5,394 bases of DNA from Schaedlerella sp. (GTDB taxonomy: Bacteria; Bacillota; Clostridia; Lachnospirales; Lachnospiraceae): positions 1-5,394 of the forward strand of contig JAHHTO010000166.1 in the NCBI GenBank assembly GCA_020024595.1, written 5' to 3'. The translations under genes were made by a program, and so were the position numbers. Positions 1-5,394 of the stretch are shown here, piece by piece; position 1 is the stretch's first letter, and each line of letters begins with the position of its first letter. The notes beneath the pieces are model-generated. The model saw only the letters and a list, made by a program, of their open reading frames with translations, was not told where the DNA came from and searched no databases.

Positions 1-988
1 GTTCATAATATTGATCTCCTGGCAGTGATGGACAAGATACCCATGCAACCTTTTCATGCCCTTTCAGATATTCTGCAACTTTTACAGCATTTTCACAATG
101 GCGAGGTACACGCAGGTGCAGTGTCTCCAACCCAATATTCAAGAGAAACGCGTTCTGCGGAGACTGAATAGAACCAAGATCACGCATCAATTGCGCAGTT
201 GCCTTTGTAATGTATGCACCTTTTCCAAAACGCTCTGTATAAACAATACCATGATAGGTCTCGTCCGGTGTCGTCAGTCCCGGAAACTTATCTGCATTGG
301 CTTCCCAATCAAAATTACCACTGTCAACAATTGCACCACCCACACAAGCTGCATGACCATCCATATACTTTGTAGTTGAATGAGTCACGATGTCCGCTCC
401 CCACTCAAATGGTCTGCAGTTAATTGGTGTTGCAAATGTATTGTCTACAATCAACGGCACGCCGTGTGCATGTGCCACTGATGCAAATTTTTCAATATCC
501 AGCACAACAAGCGCAGGATTGGCAATAGTCTCACCAAATACCGCCTTTGTATTCTCACGAAAAGCAGCATGCAGCTCTTCAGCCGTACAATCTGGATCTA
601 TGAAAGTTACCTCTACCCCCATCTTCCGAATGGTGTGTGCATAAAGATTGTATGTACCTCCATAAACGGCAGATGCGCAGATAATATGATCCCCTGCCTG
701 AACAATATTCATGATCGCATAGAAATTAGCTGCCTGGCCGGAAGAGGTCAGCATTGCTGCAACACCACCCTCGAGATCACAGATTTTTGCTGCAACAGCA
801 TCATTCGTAGGATTCTGTAAACGTGTATAAAAATAGCCGCTCTCCTCCAAATCAAATAGCCTTCCCATCTGCTCACTACTTGTATAACGAAATGTTGTAC
901 TCTGATAAATCGGCACTACACGTGCTTCACCATTCTTTGGTTCATAACCAGACTGTATACACTTTGTTTCCACTTTGTAATTGCTCAT
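1..988 (-). CDS. metY: O-acetylhomoserine sulfhydrylase (aminocarboxypropyltransferase), 3' end outside window
   Basis: This PLP enzyme of the Cys/Met metabolism family would make homocysteine (or methionine) from O-acetylhomoserine and sulfide (or methanethiol) in the cytoplasm. The 329 codons in the window begin MSNYKVETKC and carry the family landmarks in order: VPIYQSTTF near residue 26, YTRLQNPTNDAV near 54, TSSGQAANFYA near 81, VDNTFATP near 181, and VTHSTTKYMDGH near 201, where Lys207 is the expected PLP Schiff-base lysine. The GNFDW and PDETYHG segments that follow favour MetY over cystathionine synthases or lyases. Family members are usually about 425-430 residues, so roughly 100 are missing beyond base 1. 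The start at 988 has a good Shine-Dalgarno sequence. An in-frame ATG at 1048 would add 20 residues but lacks one and does not match the usual N-terminus. No T-box or SAM riboswitch fits in the 72-bp gap to yebC, so it is probably co-transcribed with yebC. The family is secure; sulfide versus methanethiol preference cannot be read. Confidence 0.93.
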   Translation of the reverse strand, partial: MSNYKVETKCIQSGYEPKNGEARVVPIYQSTTFRYTSSEQMGRLFDLEESGYFYTRLQNPTNDAVAAKICDLEGGVAAMLTSSGQAANFYAIMNIVQAGDHIICASAVYGGTYNLYAHTIRKMGVEVTFIDPDCTAEELHAAFRENTKAVFGETIANPALVVLDIEKFASVAHAHGVPLIVDNTFATPINCRPFEWGADIVTHSTTKYMDGHAACVGGAIVDSGNFDWEANADKFPGLTTPDETYHGIVYTERFGKGAYITKATAQLMRDLGSIQSPQNAFLLNIGLETLHLRVPRHCENAVKVAEYLKGHEKVAWVSCPSLPGDQYYE

Positions 989-994
989 CTTCTG

Positions 995-1003
995 CCCCTT
1001 TCC
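995..1003 (-). promoter_or_regulatory. Ribosome binding site deciding the metY start
   Basis: On the minus strand this reads GGAAAGGGG, six bases upstream of the ATG at 988. It supports that start over the in-frame ATG at 1048, which is preceded by GATCTGAGCAAA and no purine-rich site. Confidence 0.7.
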
Positions 1004-1060
1004 GCAAATTCTTCTGCTTTCCCTGATGTCGTTAAATTGTCTTGTCATTTTGCTCAGATC

Positions 1061-1795
1061 TTACTCTTCGCTCCAGTTGTGATACACATCCTGCACATCA
1101 TCATCTTCTTCCAAAAGATCGAGTGTCTTCTGAATGTTCTTGATATCTTCGTCTTTTGTCAATTCTACATAATTCTGTGGAATCATGGTTACTTCCGCAC
1201 TCGCCATCACAATTCCTGCCTCTTCTAACTTCAAACGCACTTCACTGAAATCAGCCGGAGCTGTCAGAATCTCGAAGCTGTCTTCTTCCTCAACAAAATC
1301 CTCAGCACCTGCGTCCAAAGCAAGCATCATCAGTTCATCTGCATCCATATCACATTCTTCTTTTGCGACCAGAATCTGCCCTTTCTCATCAAACATAAAA
1401 GAAACACATCCAGGAGTTCCCACATTACCGCACCCTTTGGTAAATGCATTGCGCACATTGGAAGCTGTACGATTCTTATTGTCTGTTAATGTATTTACAA
1501 TAATTGCGGTACCGTTAGGACCGTATCCTTCATATGTAATATGCTCATAGTTATCTGCAGATCCTTCCCCCGCTGCTTTCTTGATATTTCTGTCGATGGT
1601 ATCGTTTGGCATATTGTTTGCTTTTGCCTTGGCAATTACATCACGCAAACGGCTGTTGTTTGCCGGATCCGGTCCGCCCCCTTCTTTCACTGCAACTGCA
1701 AGCTCACGTCCGATTTTTGTAAAAACCTTCCCCTTTGCAGCATCATTTTTCTCTTTTTTATGCTTAATATTGGCAAATTTTGAATGTCCTGACAT
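1061..1795 (-). CDS. yebC: YebC/TACO1-family protein (PmpR-like)
   Basis: A complete 244-residue protein of the YebC/PmpR/TACO1 family, whose usual length is about 240-250. The start MSGHSKFANIKHKKEK is the family signature. The basic helical N-terminal domain follows, with GKVFTKIGRELAVAVKEGG and NSRLRDVIAKAKANNMP (about residues 1-80), then the central segment ITYEGYGPNGTAIIVN (about 86-101). The C-terminal end is strongly acidic (LLEEDDDVQDVYHNWSEE). Members were long annotated as DNA-binding regulators. More recent work on bacterial YebC and mitochondrial TACO1 points to a translation role, helping ribosomes through difficult stretches such as polyproline. The sequence cannot separate these roles, so the transcription-factor label should be held loosely. 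A GAGGAG site lies 10 bases upstream of the ATG, and a strong promoter sits in the gap behind mazF. metY follows 72 bp downstream with no evident terminator between. The family is certain; the cellular role is inferred from homologues. Confidence 0.97.
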   Translation of the reverse strand: MSGHSKFANIKHKKEKNDAAKGKVFTKIGRELAVAVKEGGGPDPANNSRLRDVIAKAKANNMPNDTIDRNIKKAAGEGSADNYEHITYEGYGPNGTAIIVNTLTDNKNRTASNVRNAFTKGCGNVGTPGCVSFMFDEKGQILVAKEECDMDADELMMLALDAGAEDFVEEEDSFEILTAPADFSEVRLKLEEAGIVMASAEVTMIPQNYVELTKDEDIKNIQKTLDLLEEDDDVQDVYHNWSEE

Positions 1796-1830
1796 TTCCT
1801 AAAATCTCCTCTTCTCGTATTATCTCACTC

Positions 1831-1859
1831 ATTCTATCACTCTTTTTTCTATCTGTAAA
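1831..1859 (-). promoter_or_regulatory. Sigma-A-type promoter for yebC(-metY)
   Basis: On the minus strand, TTTACA (1859-1854) and TAGAAT (1836-1831) are separated by exactly 17 bases. Each hexamer matches the consensus at five of six positions. The -10 box is preceded by TGA, giving an extended -10 (TG-N-TAGAAT). The predicted transcription start, near 1824, leaves a leader of about 28 bases carrying the yebC ribosome binding site. The -35 box starts only 9 bases beyond the mazF stop codon. This is the best promoter seen by eye in the window. Confidence 0.75.
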
Positions 1860-1867
1860 GTAGGCGT

Positions 1868-2215
1868 TTATGTATTCAAATCCAGGCTAATCCGGATTGC
1901 TTCGCTTACTTTTCCCATCATCCGACTATCCACATGGCAGACAAATTCTCTCAAACGTTTCTTATCAATAGTTCGAATCTGTTCCAATAGAATTACCGAA
2001 TTTTTGACAATCTGATATTTCTGCGCACTGATCTCGATATGCGTCGGCAGTTTTGCCTTATTCATTCTAGATGTAATCGCCGCACAGATGACCGTCGGGC
2101 TATGCCGGTTTCCTACATCATTTTGTATGATAAGAACCGGACGGATTCCGCCCTGTTCACTCCCGACCACCGGACTTAAATCTGCATAATAAATATCTCC
2201 TCGCTTAACAACCAC
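1868..2215 (-). CDS. mazF: MazF/PemK-family mRNA interferase (EndoA-type toxin)
   Basis: A complete 115-residue MazF-family endoribonuclease, close in sequence and length to B. subtilis EndoA/NdoA. Visible landmarks are KRGDIYYADLSPVVGSEQGG (4-23), RPVLIIQND (25-33), GNRHSPTVICAAITS (35-49), KLPTHIEI and SVILLEQIRTIDKKRL. Arg25 and Thr48, the catalytic pair established for the Bacillus enzyme, are both present, so the toxin should be active. EndoA-type enzymes cut single-stranded mRNA at UACAU; whether this protein shares that specificity is inferred. The start is GTG at 2215. An in-frame TGA at 2224-2222 rules out extension, and GGAG (2230-2227) lies 11 bases upstream, a slightly long spacing. 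In B. subtilis the order is alr - ndoAI (antitoxin) - ndoA. Here alr is directly upstream and no ribbon-helix-helix antitoxin gene lies in the 134-bp gap. No terminator is seen after the TAA stop; the yebC promoter follows at once. Confidence 0.95.
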   Translation of the reverse strand: MVVKRGDIYYADLSPVVGSEQGGIRPVLIIQNDVGNRHSPTVICAAITSRMNKAKLPTHIEISAQKYQIVKNSVILLEQIRTIDKKRLREFVCHVDSRMMGKVSEAIRISLDLNT

Positions 2216-2216
2216 T

Positions 2217-2330
2217 CTATTTCACACTCCGCTTTTTCTTTTCCATATTCAAGGACTTATCTGCACAGGAACTCTCTCTTCCTGTATCATCACTGTCTAT
2301 AGTATTGCCCTGTTTTTCGGAAGTATGCAA
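2217..2330 (-). other. Possible small ORF (37 codons, TTG start) abutting mazF
   Basis: This frame is open from 2414, inside the end of alr, to a TAG at 2219-2217, one base before the mazF GTG. The only plausible starts are a TTG at 2330, giving 37 residues, and an ATG at 2246, giving the nine-residue MEKKKRSVK. The product would be hydrophilic, rich in Ser, Asp and Lys, with a basic tail. It has no ribbon-helix-helix or AbrB-like pattern and no resemblance I can recognise to MazE. Neither start has a convincing ribosome binding site. Its position is where an antitoxin gene would be expected, and its last codons run through the mazF ribosome binding site, so translation here would couple to mazF. 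On composition alone it may be a chance open frame. I list it because of its position, with low confidence that it is expressed. Confidence 0.15.
2265..2285 (-). repeat. Perfect 7-bp hairpin in the alr-mazF gap
   Basis: The minus strand reads ACAGGAA, a 7-base GAGAGAG loop, then TTCCTGT, a perfect stem that can gain one U-G pair at its base. No U-tract follows, so it is not a standard intrinsic terminator. It lies 34 bases upstream of the mazF Shine-Dalgarno and could be an mRNA structure affecting mazF translation or processing, or a short DNA palindrome bound by a regulator. The pairing is seen directly; a function is inference. Confidence 0.4.
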
Positions 2331-2349
2331 AGTGTTTAGAACAACCCTG

Positions 2350-3513
2350 TCAGAAACAATCTTTCTGAATAACAGTTTTTCCGTTCTTTGTATAAACTCT
2401 CGGAATCCGTTTGCTTAAGCAGCAGACAAATTCATAAGGAAACCGTCCACTTAATCCACTCAATTCTTCGACAGAAATGAACTCTTCCCCATCTCTCCCA
2501 ACCAGTGTTACTTTATCCATGAATGCCGTATCCGGAATCTCAGTCACATCCACCATGAACTGATCCATACATATTCTTCCAAGAATCTTTGCTCTTCTGC
2601 CATGAATCAAAACTTCACCTTTGTTGGAAAGAGAACGGGGATATCCGTCTCCATATCCCACTGGAATGGTCGCCACCTTCCTCTTCTCTGATGTTACGAA
2701 AGTGCCCCCATAACTAATCGAAGTTCCGGCTTCCACTTCTTTCACATAAGACACATGGCTGATCAGTTCCAGTGCCGGTTTCAAATGAACCACCTTTTGA
2801 TCCACCTCCGTAGACGGATACATTCCATAAAGTGAGATTCCCGCTCGTGCCAGATCATGCTTTAATTCTGGAAAATCTATAATTCCCGCACTGTTATCAC
2901 AATCCAGGTACGGAATCTCTACCCCTCTTTCTCCAAGTGCTTTCTGCATCCATACAAATTTCTCATGCTGCATTCTTGTATAAGCCTTATCTGTCTCATC
3001 CGCCTTTGCAAAATGTGTAAACAGTCCTTCCAGAGTTACATTTTCCAGCAAACTGATTTCTCGGATCATATCTGCACTCTCTTCAGATACCGGAAAACCA
3101 ATTCTTCCCATCCCTGTATCCACCTTAATATGCAAAAGAGCTGTTTTACCGAGACGTTTCGCTGTCTCTGACATTCCTTGTGCCATCTCTCTCATATAAA
3201 CAGCCGCACGGATTTCGTTTTGTATCATATCTTCGTACTGATCGGGAAATACACATCCCAGCACCAGGATTGGTTTTTTGATTCCTGCTTCCCGAAGTAC
3301 CATTGCTTCATCCAAACTGGCTGTTGCATATCCCCATACATACTCCGTATCTTCGAACAGTTCCGCAACCGGTACTGCTCCATGTCCGTACCCATCTGTT
3401 TTTATCACAGCGATCAGCTTTGTATCTCCTCCAAGCCGTTCTTTCATCTGGTTCATATTATACGCAATGGCATCCAGATTAATTTGTGCGTATACTCGAT
3501 TATATTGCTTCAT
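2350..3513 (-). CDS. alr: Alanine racemase
   Basis: A PLP-dependent enzyme interconverting L- and D-alanine, supplying D-alanine for peptidoglycan in the cytoplasm. The 387-residue product has the normal family length and fold order. The N-terminal barrel begins YAQINLDAIAYN and carries AVIKTDGYGHG, with Lys38 as the PLP lysine. It continues with HIKVDTGMGRIGF (128-140), THFAKAD (166-172), DCDNSAGI (204-211) and ARAGISLYG (222-230). The C-terminal domain holds SISYGGTF, with Tyr268 as the expected second catalytic base, PVGYGDGYPR (284-293) and GRICMDQFMVDVT. The PLP motif reads KTDGYGHG rather than the common KADAYGHG; this is conservative and keeps the catalytic lysine. The reading frame extends 36 codons further upstream, but that part is out-of-frame nnr sequence, and the ATG at 3513 has an excellent ribosome binding site. 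The start overlaps the nnr stop (ATGA), so translational coupling is likely. The stop is TGA at 2352-2350. Confidence 0.97.
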   Translation of the reverse strand: MKQYNRVYAQINLDAIAYNMNQMKERLGGDTKLIAVIKTDGYGHGAVPVAELFEDTEYVWGYATASLDEAMVLREAGIKKPILVLGCVFPDQYEDMIQNEIRAAVYMREMAQGMSETAKRLGKTALLHIKVDTGMGRIGFPVSEESADMIREISLLENVTLEGLFTHFAKADETDKAYTRMQHEKFVWMQKALGERGVEIPYLDCDNSAGIIDFPELKHDLARAGISLYGMYPSTEVDQKVVHLKPALELISHVSYVKEVEAGTSISYGGTFVTSEKRKVATIPVGYGDGYPRSLSNKGEVLIHGRRAKILGRICMDQFMVDVTEIPDTAFMDKVTLVGRDGEEFISVEELSGLSGRFPYEFVCCLSKRIPRVYTKNGKTVIQKDCF

Positions 3514-5012
3514 CCGATCTTCTCCTCCGCTTCTTTCATACATATGCCTACTCCAGTAATTAAATCTTCTGCCAGCACACTGTAACTTCCAAGCATTTCC
3601 TTTGCTCGGTCTCCGCCACAAGCATGCAGATACACTCCGAGTACAGCTCCCTCATAAACCTCCATATGTCCTGCCAGAAGTCCGGTAATGATACCCGCAA
3701 GCACATCTCCCGCTCCAGCCTTTGCCATTGCCTGGTTTCCCGCTGTGTTTACAAAAAATCGCCGGGCACGTTCTGCAACAACAGTCCGTGCATCTTTCAA
3801 CACACAGACCACAGGATATTGTTCTGTAAATTGAGCTAACTTTGTAAACCGCTCTTCCTGAAGTTCCGAAACCGAACACCCCATCAAATCTGCCATTTCT
3901 TTCATATGAGGTGTCAGGATCACCGGATGGTCCGTTTCAAAAAGAAGTTCGTGACAATGAGAAAGCAGATTGATTCCATCTGCATCCACAATGCAAGGCA
4001 CATTAGACTTGCGCAACGTTCCTTTTAAAAGTTCTGCTGAAATTTGGTTTTGTCCCAGTCCACAACCGATACACACTACATCCGCCCAATCCAGCAGGCG
4101 TTCTAATTCTGTTTCATCGTATCTCGTATAAGTAGAAACAACCGCCTCCGGCAAAAGTTGCTGCAAAATCATACGGTTTGAATCCGGTGTATAAATCCGT
4201 ACCAAGCCTGCGCCACTGATATATGCTGCTTTTGCGCTCAAAAACGCTGCACCTGCCATTCCGTCACTTCCGGTAATCATCAGGACCTTTCCATATGTTC
4301 CTTTATGAGAATTTGGTTTCCGCTCCGGCAACCTCTTTGAAAGATCTTGCTTTTCCAGTGTATAACAGATTTCCCGAATCTCTTTCATAAATGAAATATC
4401 AATTCCGATATCTACAGGAATCACCTTTCCTGCATATTCTTTTCCCGGAAACAACACGGTCCCAAGCTTCTCGCATTGAAAAGATACCGTCAGTTCTGCA
4501 CGAAACGCTACCCCTAAGATTCGTCCGTCACCTGAACACACCCCAGATGGGATATCAACAGCTACCTTTCTTCCGGACTTCTCGTTCAGCTGTTCAATTA
4601 ATATCCGATAACTCCCTCTAATTTCTCGATTCAAACCAACACCAAAGATTGCATCCACTACAACAGTATATTCTTCATCCGTAACTTCTGTGACAATCGG
4701 AATTCCAAGATTCCTTACAATATCTGACTGCAGTTTGCACTCTGTACTCATAGAACTTTTCTTTCCGGCAAACAAAACCGTCACTTGCTTTCCCTTTCCA
4801 TGTAACAAACGGGCAATTGCAAATCCATCCCCGCCATTATTACCGGAGCCACAAATAATCAACGCATTTGAACAGTCAATCCCCTCTTTTTCAAGAATTT
4901 CCACTGTTCTGCCAGCTGCATGTTCCATCAATACAACAGATGGGATACCGATTTCTTCAATTGTATGCGTGTCCGCTTTCTGCATCCAAATCCCATTTGG
5001 TAAATAACGCAT
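3510..5012 (-). CDS. nnr: Bifunctional NAD(P)HX epimerase / ADP-dependent NAD(P)HX dehydratase
   Basis: A cytoplasmic metabolite-repair enzyme. The N-terminal domain epimerises hydrated NADH and NADPH, and the C-terminal domain dehydrates them back to usable cofactor with ADP or ATP. From the ATG at 5012 the protein has 500 residues, normal for the fused form. The YjeF_N domain (about 1-210) shows IEEIGIPSVVLMEHAAG (18-34), the cofactor loop CGSGNNGGDGFA (54-65), VVDAIFGVGLNREIRG (118-133) and AVDIPSGVCSGDG (from 151). The ribokinase-like C-terminal domain (about 225-495) shows NSHKGTYGKVLMITGSDGMAGA, DADGINLLS, HPVILTPHMKEMA and NQAMAKAGAGDVLAG, where Asp436 is the expected catalytic aspartate. 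A TTG seven codons upstream could extend it, but AAAGGAG eight bases before 5012 and the typical MRYLPNG start favour 5012. The end overlaps alr by four bases. It follows rex after 78 bp containing a probable terminator; no clear promoter is seen there, so transcription may be read-through from rex. Confidence 0.96.
   Translation of the reverse strand: MRYLPNGIWMQKADTHTIEEIGIPSVVLMEHAAGRTVEILEKEGIDCSNALIICGSGNNGGDGFAIARLLHGKGKQVTVLFAGKKSSMSTECKLQSDIVRNLGIPIVTEVTDEEYTVVVDAIFGVGLNREIRGSYRILIEQLNEKSGRKVAVDIPSGVCSGDGRILGVAFRAELTVSFQCEKLGTVLFPGKEYAGKVIPVDIGIDISFMKEIREICYTLEKQDLSKRLPERKPNSHKGTYGKVLMITGSDGMAGAAFLSAKAAYISGAGLVRIYTPDSNRMILQQLLPEAVVSTYTRYDETELERLLDWADVVCIGCGLGQNQISAELLKGTLRKSNVPCIVDADGINLLSHCHELLFETDHPVILTPHMKEMADLMGCSVSELQEERFTKLAQFTEQYPVVCVLKDARTVVAERARRFFVNTAGNQAMAKAGAGDVLAGIITGLLAGHMEVYEGAVLGVYLHACGGDRAKEMLGSYSVLAEDLITGVGICMKEAEEKIG
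3522..3528 (-). promoter_or_regulatory. Ribosome binding site deciding the alr start
   Basis: GGAGGAG on the minus strand, eight bases upstream of the alr ATG at 3513 and inside the last codons of nnr. With the ATGA overlap it fixes the alr start and indicates translational coupling to nnr. Confidence 0.85.
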
Positions 5013-5020
5013 GTCCCTTT

Positions 5021-5027
5021 CTCCTTT
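5021..5027 (-). promoter_or_regulatory. Ribosome binding site deciding the nnr start
   Basis: AAAGGAG on the minus strand, eight bases before the ATG at 5012. It selects this ATG over the in-frame TTG at 5033, which lies upstream of the site and has no comparable one of its own. Confidence 0.8.
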
Positions 5028-5044
5028 CTTCAAAACGAAATGGA

Positions 5045-5082
5045 AAACGTGTAAAAAGGAAGCTATCCCCTTTTACACGTTT
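5045..5082 (-). terminator. Rex terminator or attenuator hairpin upstream of nnr
   Basis: Two perfect 12-base arms, AAACGTGTAAAA (minus strand 5082-5071) and its complement (5056-5045), enclose a 14-base centre. After one mismatch the centre can add two more G-C pairs, leaving an 8-base loop. The stem ends in U residues and is followed on the minus strand by TCCATTTCGTTTTG, a broken U-rich tail. It begins 8 bases past the rex stop codon, the usual place for an intrinsic terminator. The A/T-rich stem and imperfect tail suggest incomplete termination, which would let some transcription reach nnr-alr. It does not resemble the known Rex operator. Confidence 0.6.
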
Positions 5083-5090
5083 ATGTACAG

Positions 5091-5394
5091 TTACTTTCCA
5101 CTCTCTTCCCCGTAACGGGTAATATTATACGATAACTTCATAAGGCTGTCAGAAAGATGCACACTCTCAACAATCTTGTTCGGCGGAAGATTCAAGTCCG
5201 TATGCGCAAAATTCCAGATTCCCTTGATATTACTCTTCGCAAGCAGTTCCGCCACCTCAATTGCCTTTGTTTTCGGAAGGGTCAGTGCCGCAATCTCAAT
5301 ATCATTTTCCTTCAAAAATGTTTCCAGTTCATCAATCATACGGATCTGAATTCCCCGGATAAACGTCCCTTTAAGACTTTGATCGACATCAAAC
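5091..5394 (-). CDS. rex: Redox-sensing transcriptional repressor Rex, C-terminal part only
   Basis: The last 100 residues of Rex, a dimeric repressor that leaves its operators when NADH rises relative to NAD+, thereby de-repressing fermentative and NADH-reoxidising genes. The fragment starts at FDVDQ, the end of the Rossmann strand region that contacts the NADH adenosine ribose. It continues with IRMIDELETFLKENDIEIAA, LPKTKAIEVAELL, the conserved GIWNFAHTDL, and HLSDSLMKLSYNI, the C-terminal helix swapped between subunits in Rex structures. The protein ends ITRYGEESGK with TAA at 5093-5091. Full-length Rex is about 210-215 residues, so the winged-helix DNA-binding half lies beyond the right edge. 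An internal ATG at 5339 is only Met in the IRMIDEL stretch, not a start. Its position just upstream of nnr links redox sensing to cofactor repair. Identity is secure from the conserved C-terminal motifs. Confidence 0.93.
   Translation of the reverse strand, partial: FDVDQSLKGTFIRGIQIRMIDELETFLKENDIEIAALTLPKTKAIEVAELLAKSNIKGIWNFAHTDLNLPPNKIVESVHLSDSLMKLSYNITRYGEESGK

Noticed and set aside
989..1048. 20-residue N-terminal extension of metY from the ATG at 1048
   Set aside because: It has no ribosome binding site and adds basic sequence not seen in the family, while the ATG at 988 has a good site and the expected N-terminus.
2297..2330. Promoter for mazF in the alr-mazF gap (TTGCAT ... TACTAT)
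   Set aside because: The spacing is 20 bases and both boxes are imperfect; other pairings of nearby hexamers are no better.
2347..2356. Programmed +1 frameshift at the alr stop (TTC TGA C), which would join alr to the small open frame
   Set aside because: The UGA-C context recalls prfB, but UUC to UCU is a poor tRNA slip, no stimulatory Shine-Dalgarno-like sequence precedes it, and alr already has a normal length and end.
3178..3585. Plus-strand open frames opposite alr and nnr (also 56-379, 390-644, 1185-1550 and 4690-5007) as possible antisense genes
   Set aside because: They lie opposite strongly conserved genes, have odd Cys/Ser/His-rich composition with no family resemblance, and are readily explained as shadows of the minus-strand coding sequence.
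3514..3621. Longer alr product starting 36 codons upstream
   Set aside because: The extra segment is out-of-frame nnr sequence, does not look like an alanine racemase N-terminus, and the ATG at 3513 has a strong ribosome binding site.
3652..3879. Minus-strand 75-codon frame inside nnr as a separate gene
   Set aside because: It lies wholly within the conserved C-terminal domain of nnr in another frame, with Cys/Gly/Arg-rich composition typical of a shadow frame.
5013..5082. Promoter for nnr (TTTACA near 5078) or a Rex operator in the rex-nnr gap
   Set aside because: The only -10 candidate at 17-bp spacing (TGAAGA) is poor and sits directly against the ribosome binding site; the inverted repeat lacks Rex half sites.

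Overview
The window looks like a chromosomal housekeeping segment from a low-to-moderate-GC Gram-positive anaerobe, most likely a member of Clostridia in or near Lachnospiraceae. This rests on protein style (YebC, MazF and Rex of Bacillota type), strong purine-rich ribosome binding sites, and the gene order rex - nnr - alr - mazF. The species cannot be named from the sequence alone. All six genes lie on the minus strand, so transcription runs from high to low coordinates, and no stretch over 300 bases lacks a gene.

In transcription order: (1) The C-terminal 100 residues of Rex, the NADH/NAD+-sensing repressor, enter from the right edge (5394-5091). (2) A 78-bp gap carries a perfect 12-bp inverted repeat (5045-5082), probably a terminator or attenuator. 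(3) nnr (5012-3510) encodes a two-domain NAD(P)HX epimerase/dehydratase. (4) alr (3513-2350), alanine racemase, overlaps the end of nnr in an ATGA junction. (5) A 134-bp alr-mazF gap holds a small hairpin and an open frame ending one base before mazF, but no recognisable antitoxin gene. (6) mazF (2215-1868) encodes a catalytically intact MazF/EndoA-type mRNA interferase starting at GTG. (7) A 72-bp gap carries a near-consensus sigma-A promoter (1859-1831). (8) yebC (1795-1061) encodes a YebC/TACO1-family protein. (9) metY (988 to beyond base 1) encodes an O-acetylhomoserine sulfhydrylase-type PLP enzyme, truncated by the left edge.

Functionally, rex and nnr share a nicotinamide-cofactor theme: one senses NADH, the other repairs hydrated NADH/NADPH. 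nnr and alr look translationally coupled. mazF lies downstream of alr as in Bacillus subtilis, but the antitoxin gene expected between them is not visible. yebC and metY probably form a second transcription unit from the promoter behind mazF. Most of the window is ordinary core genome. The part most worth a second look is the alr-mazF interval.
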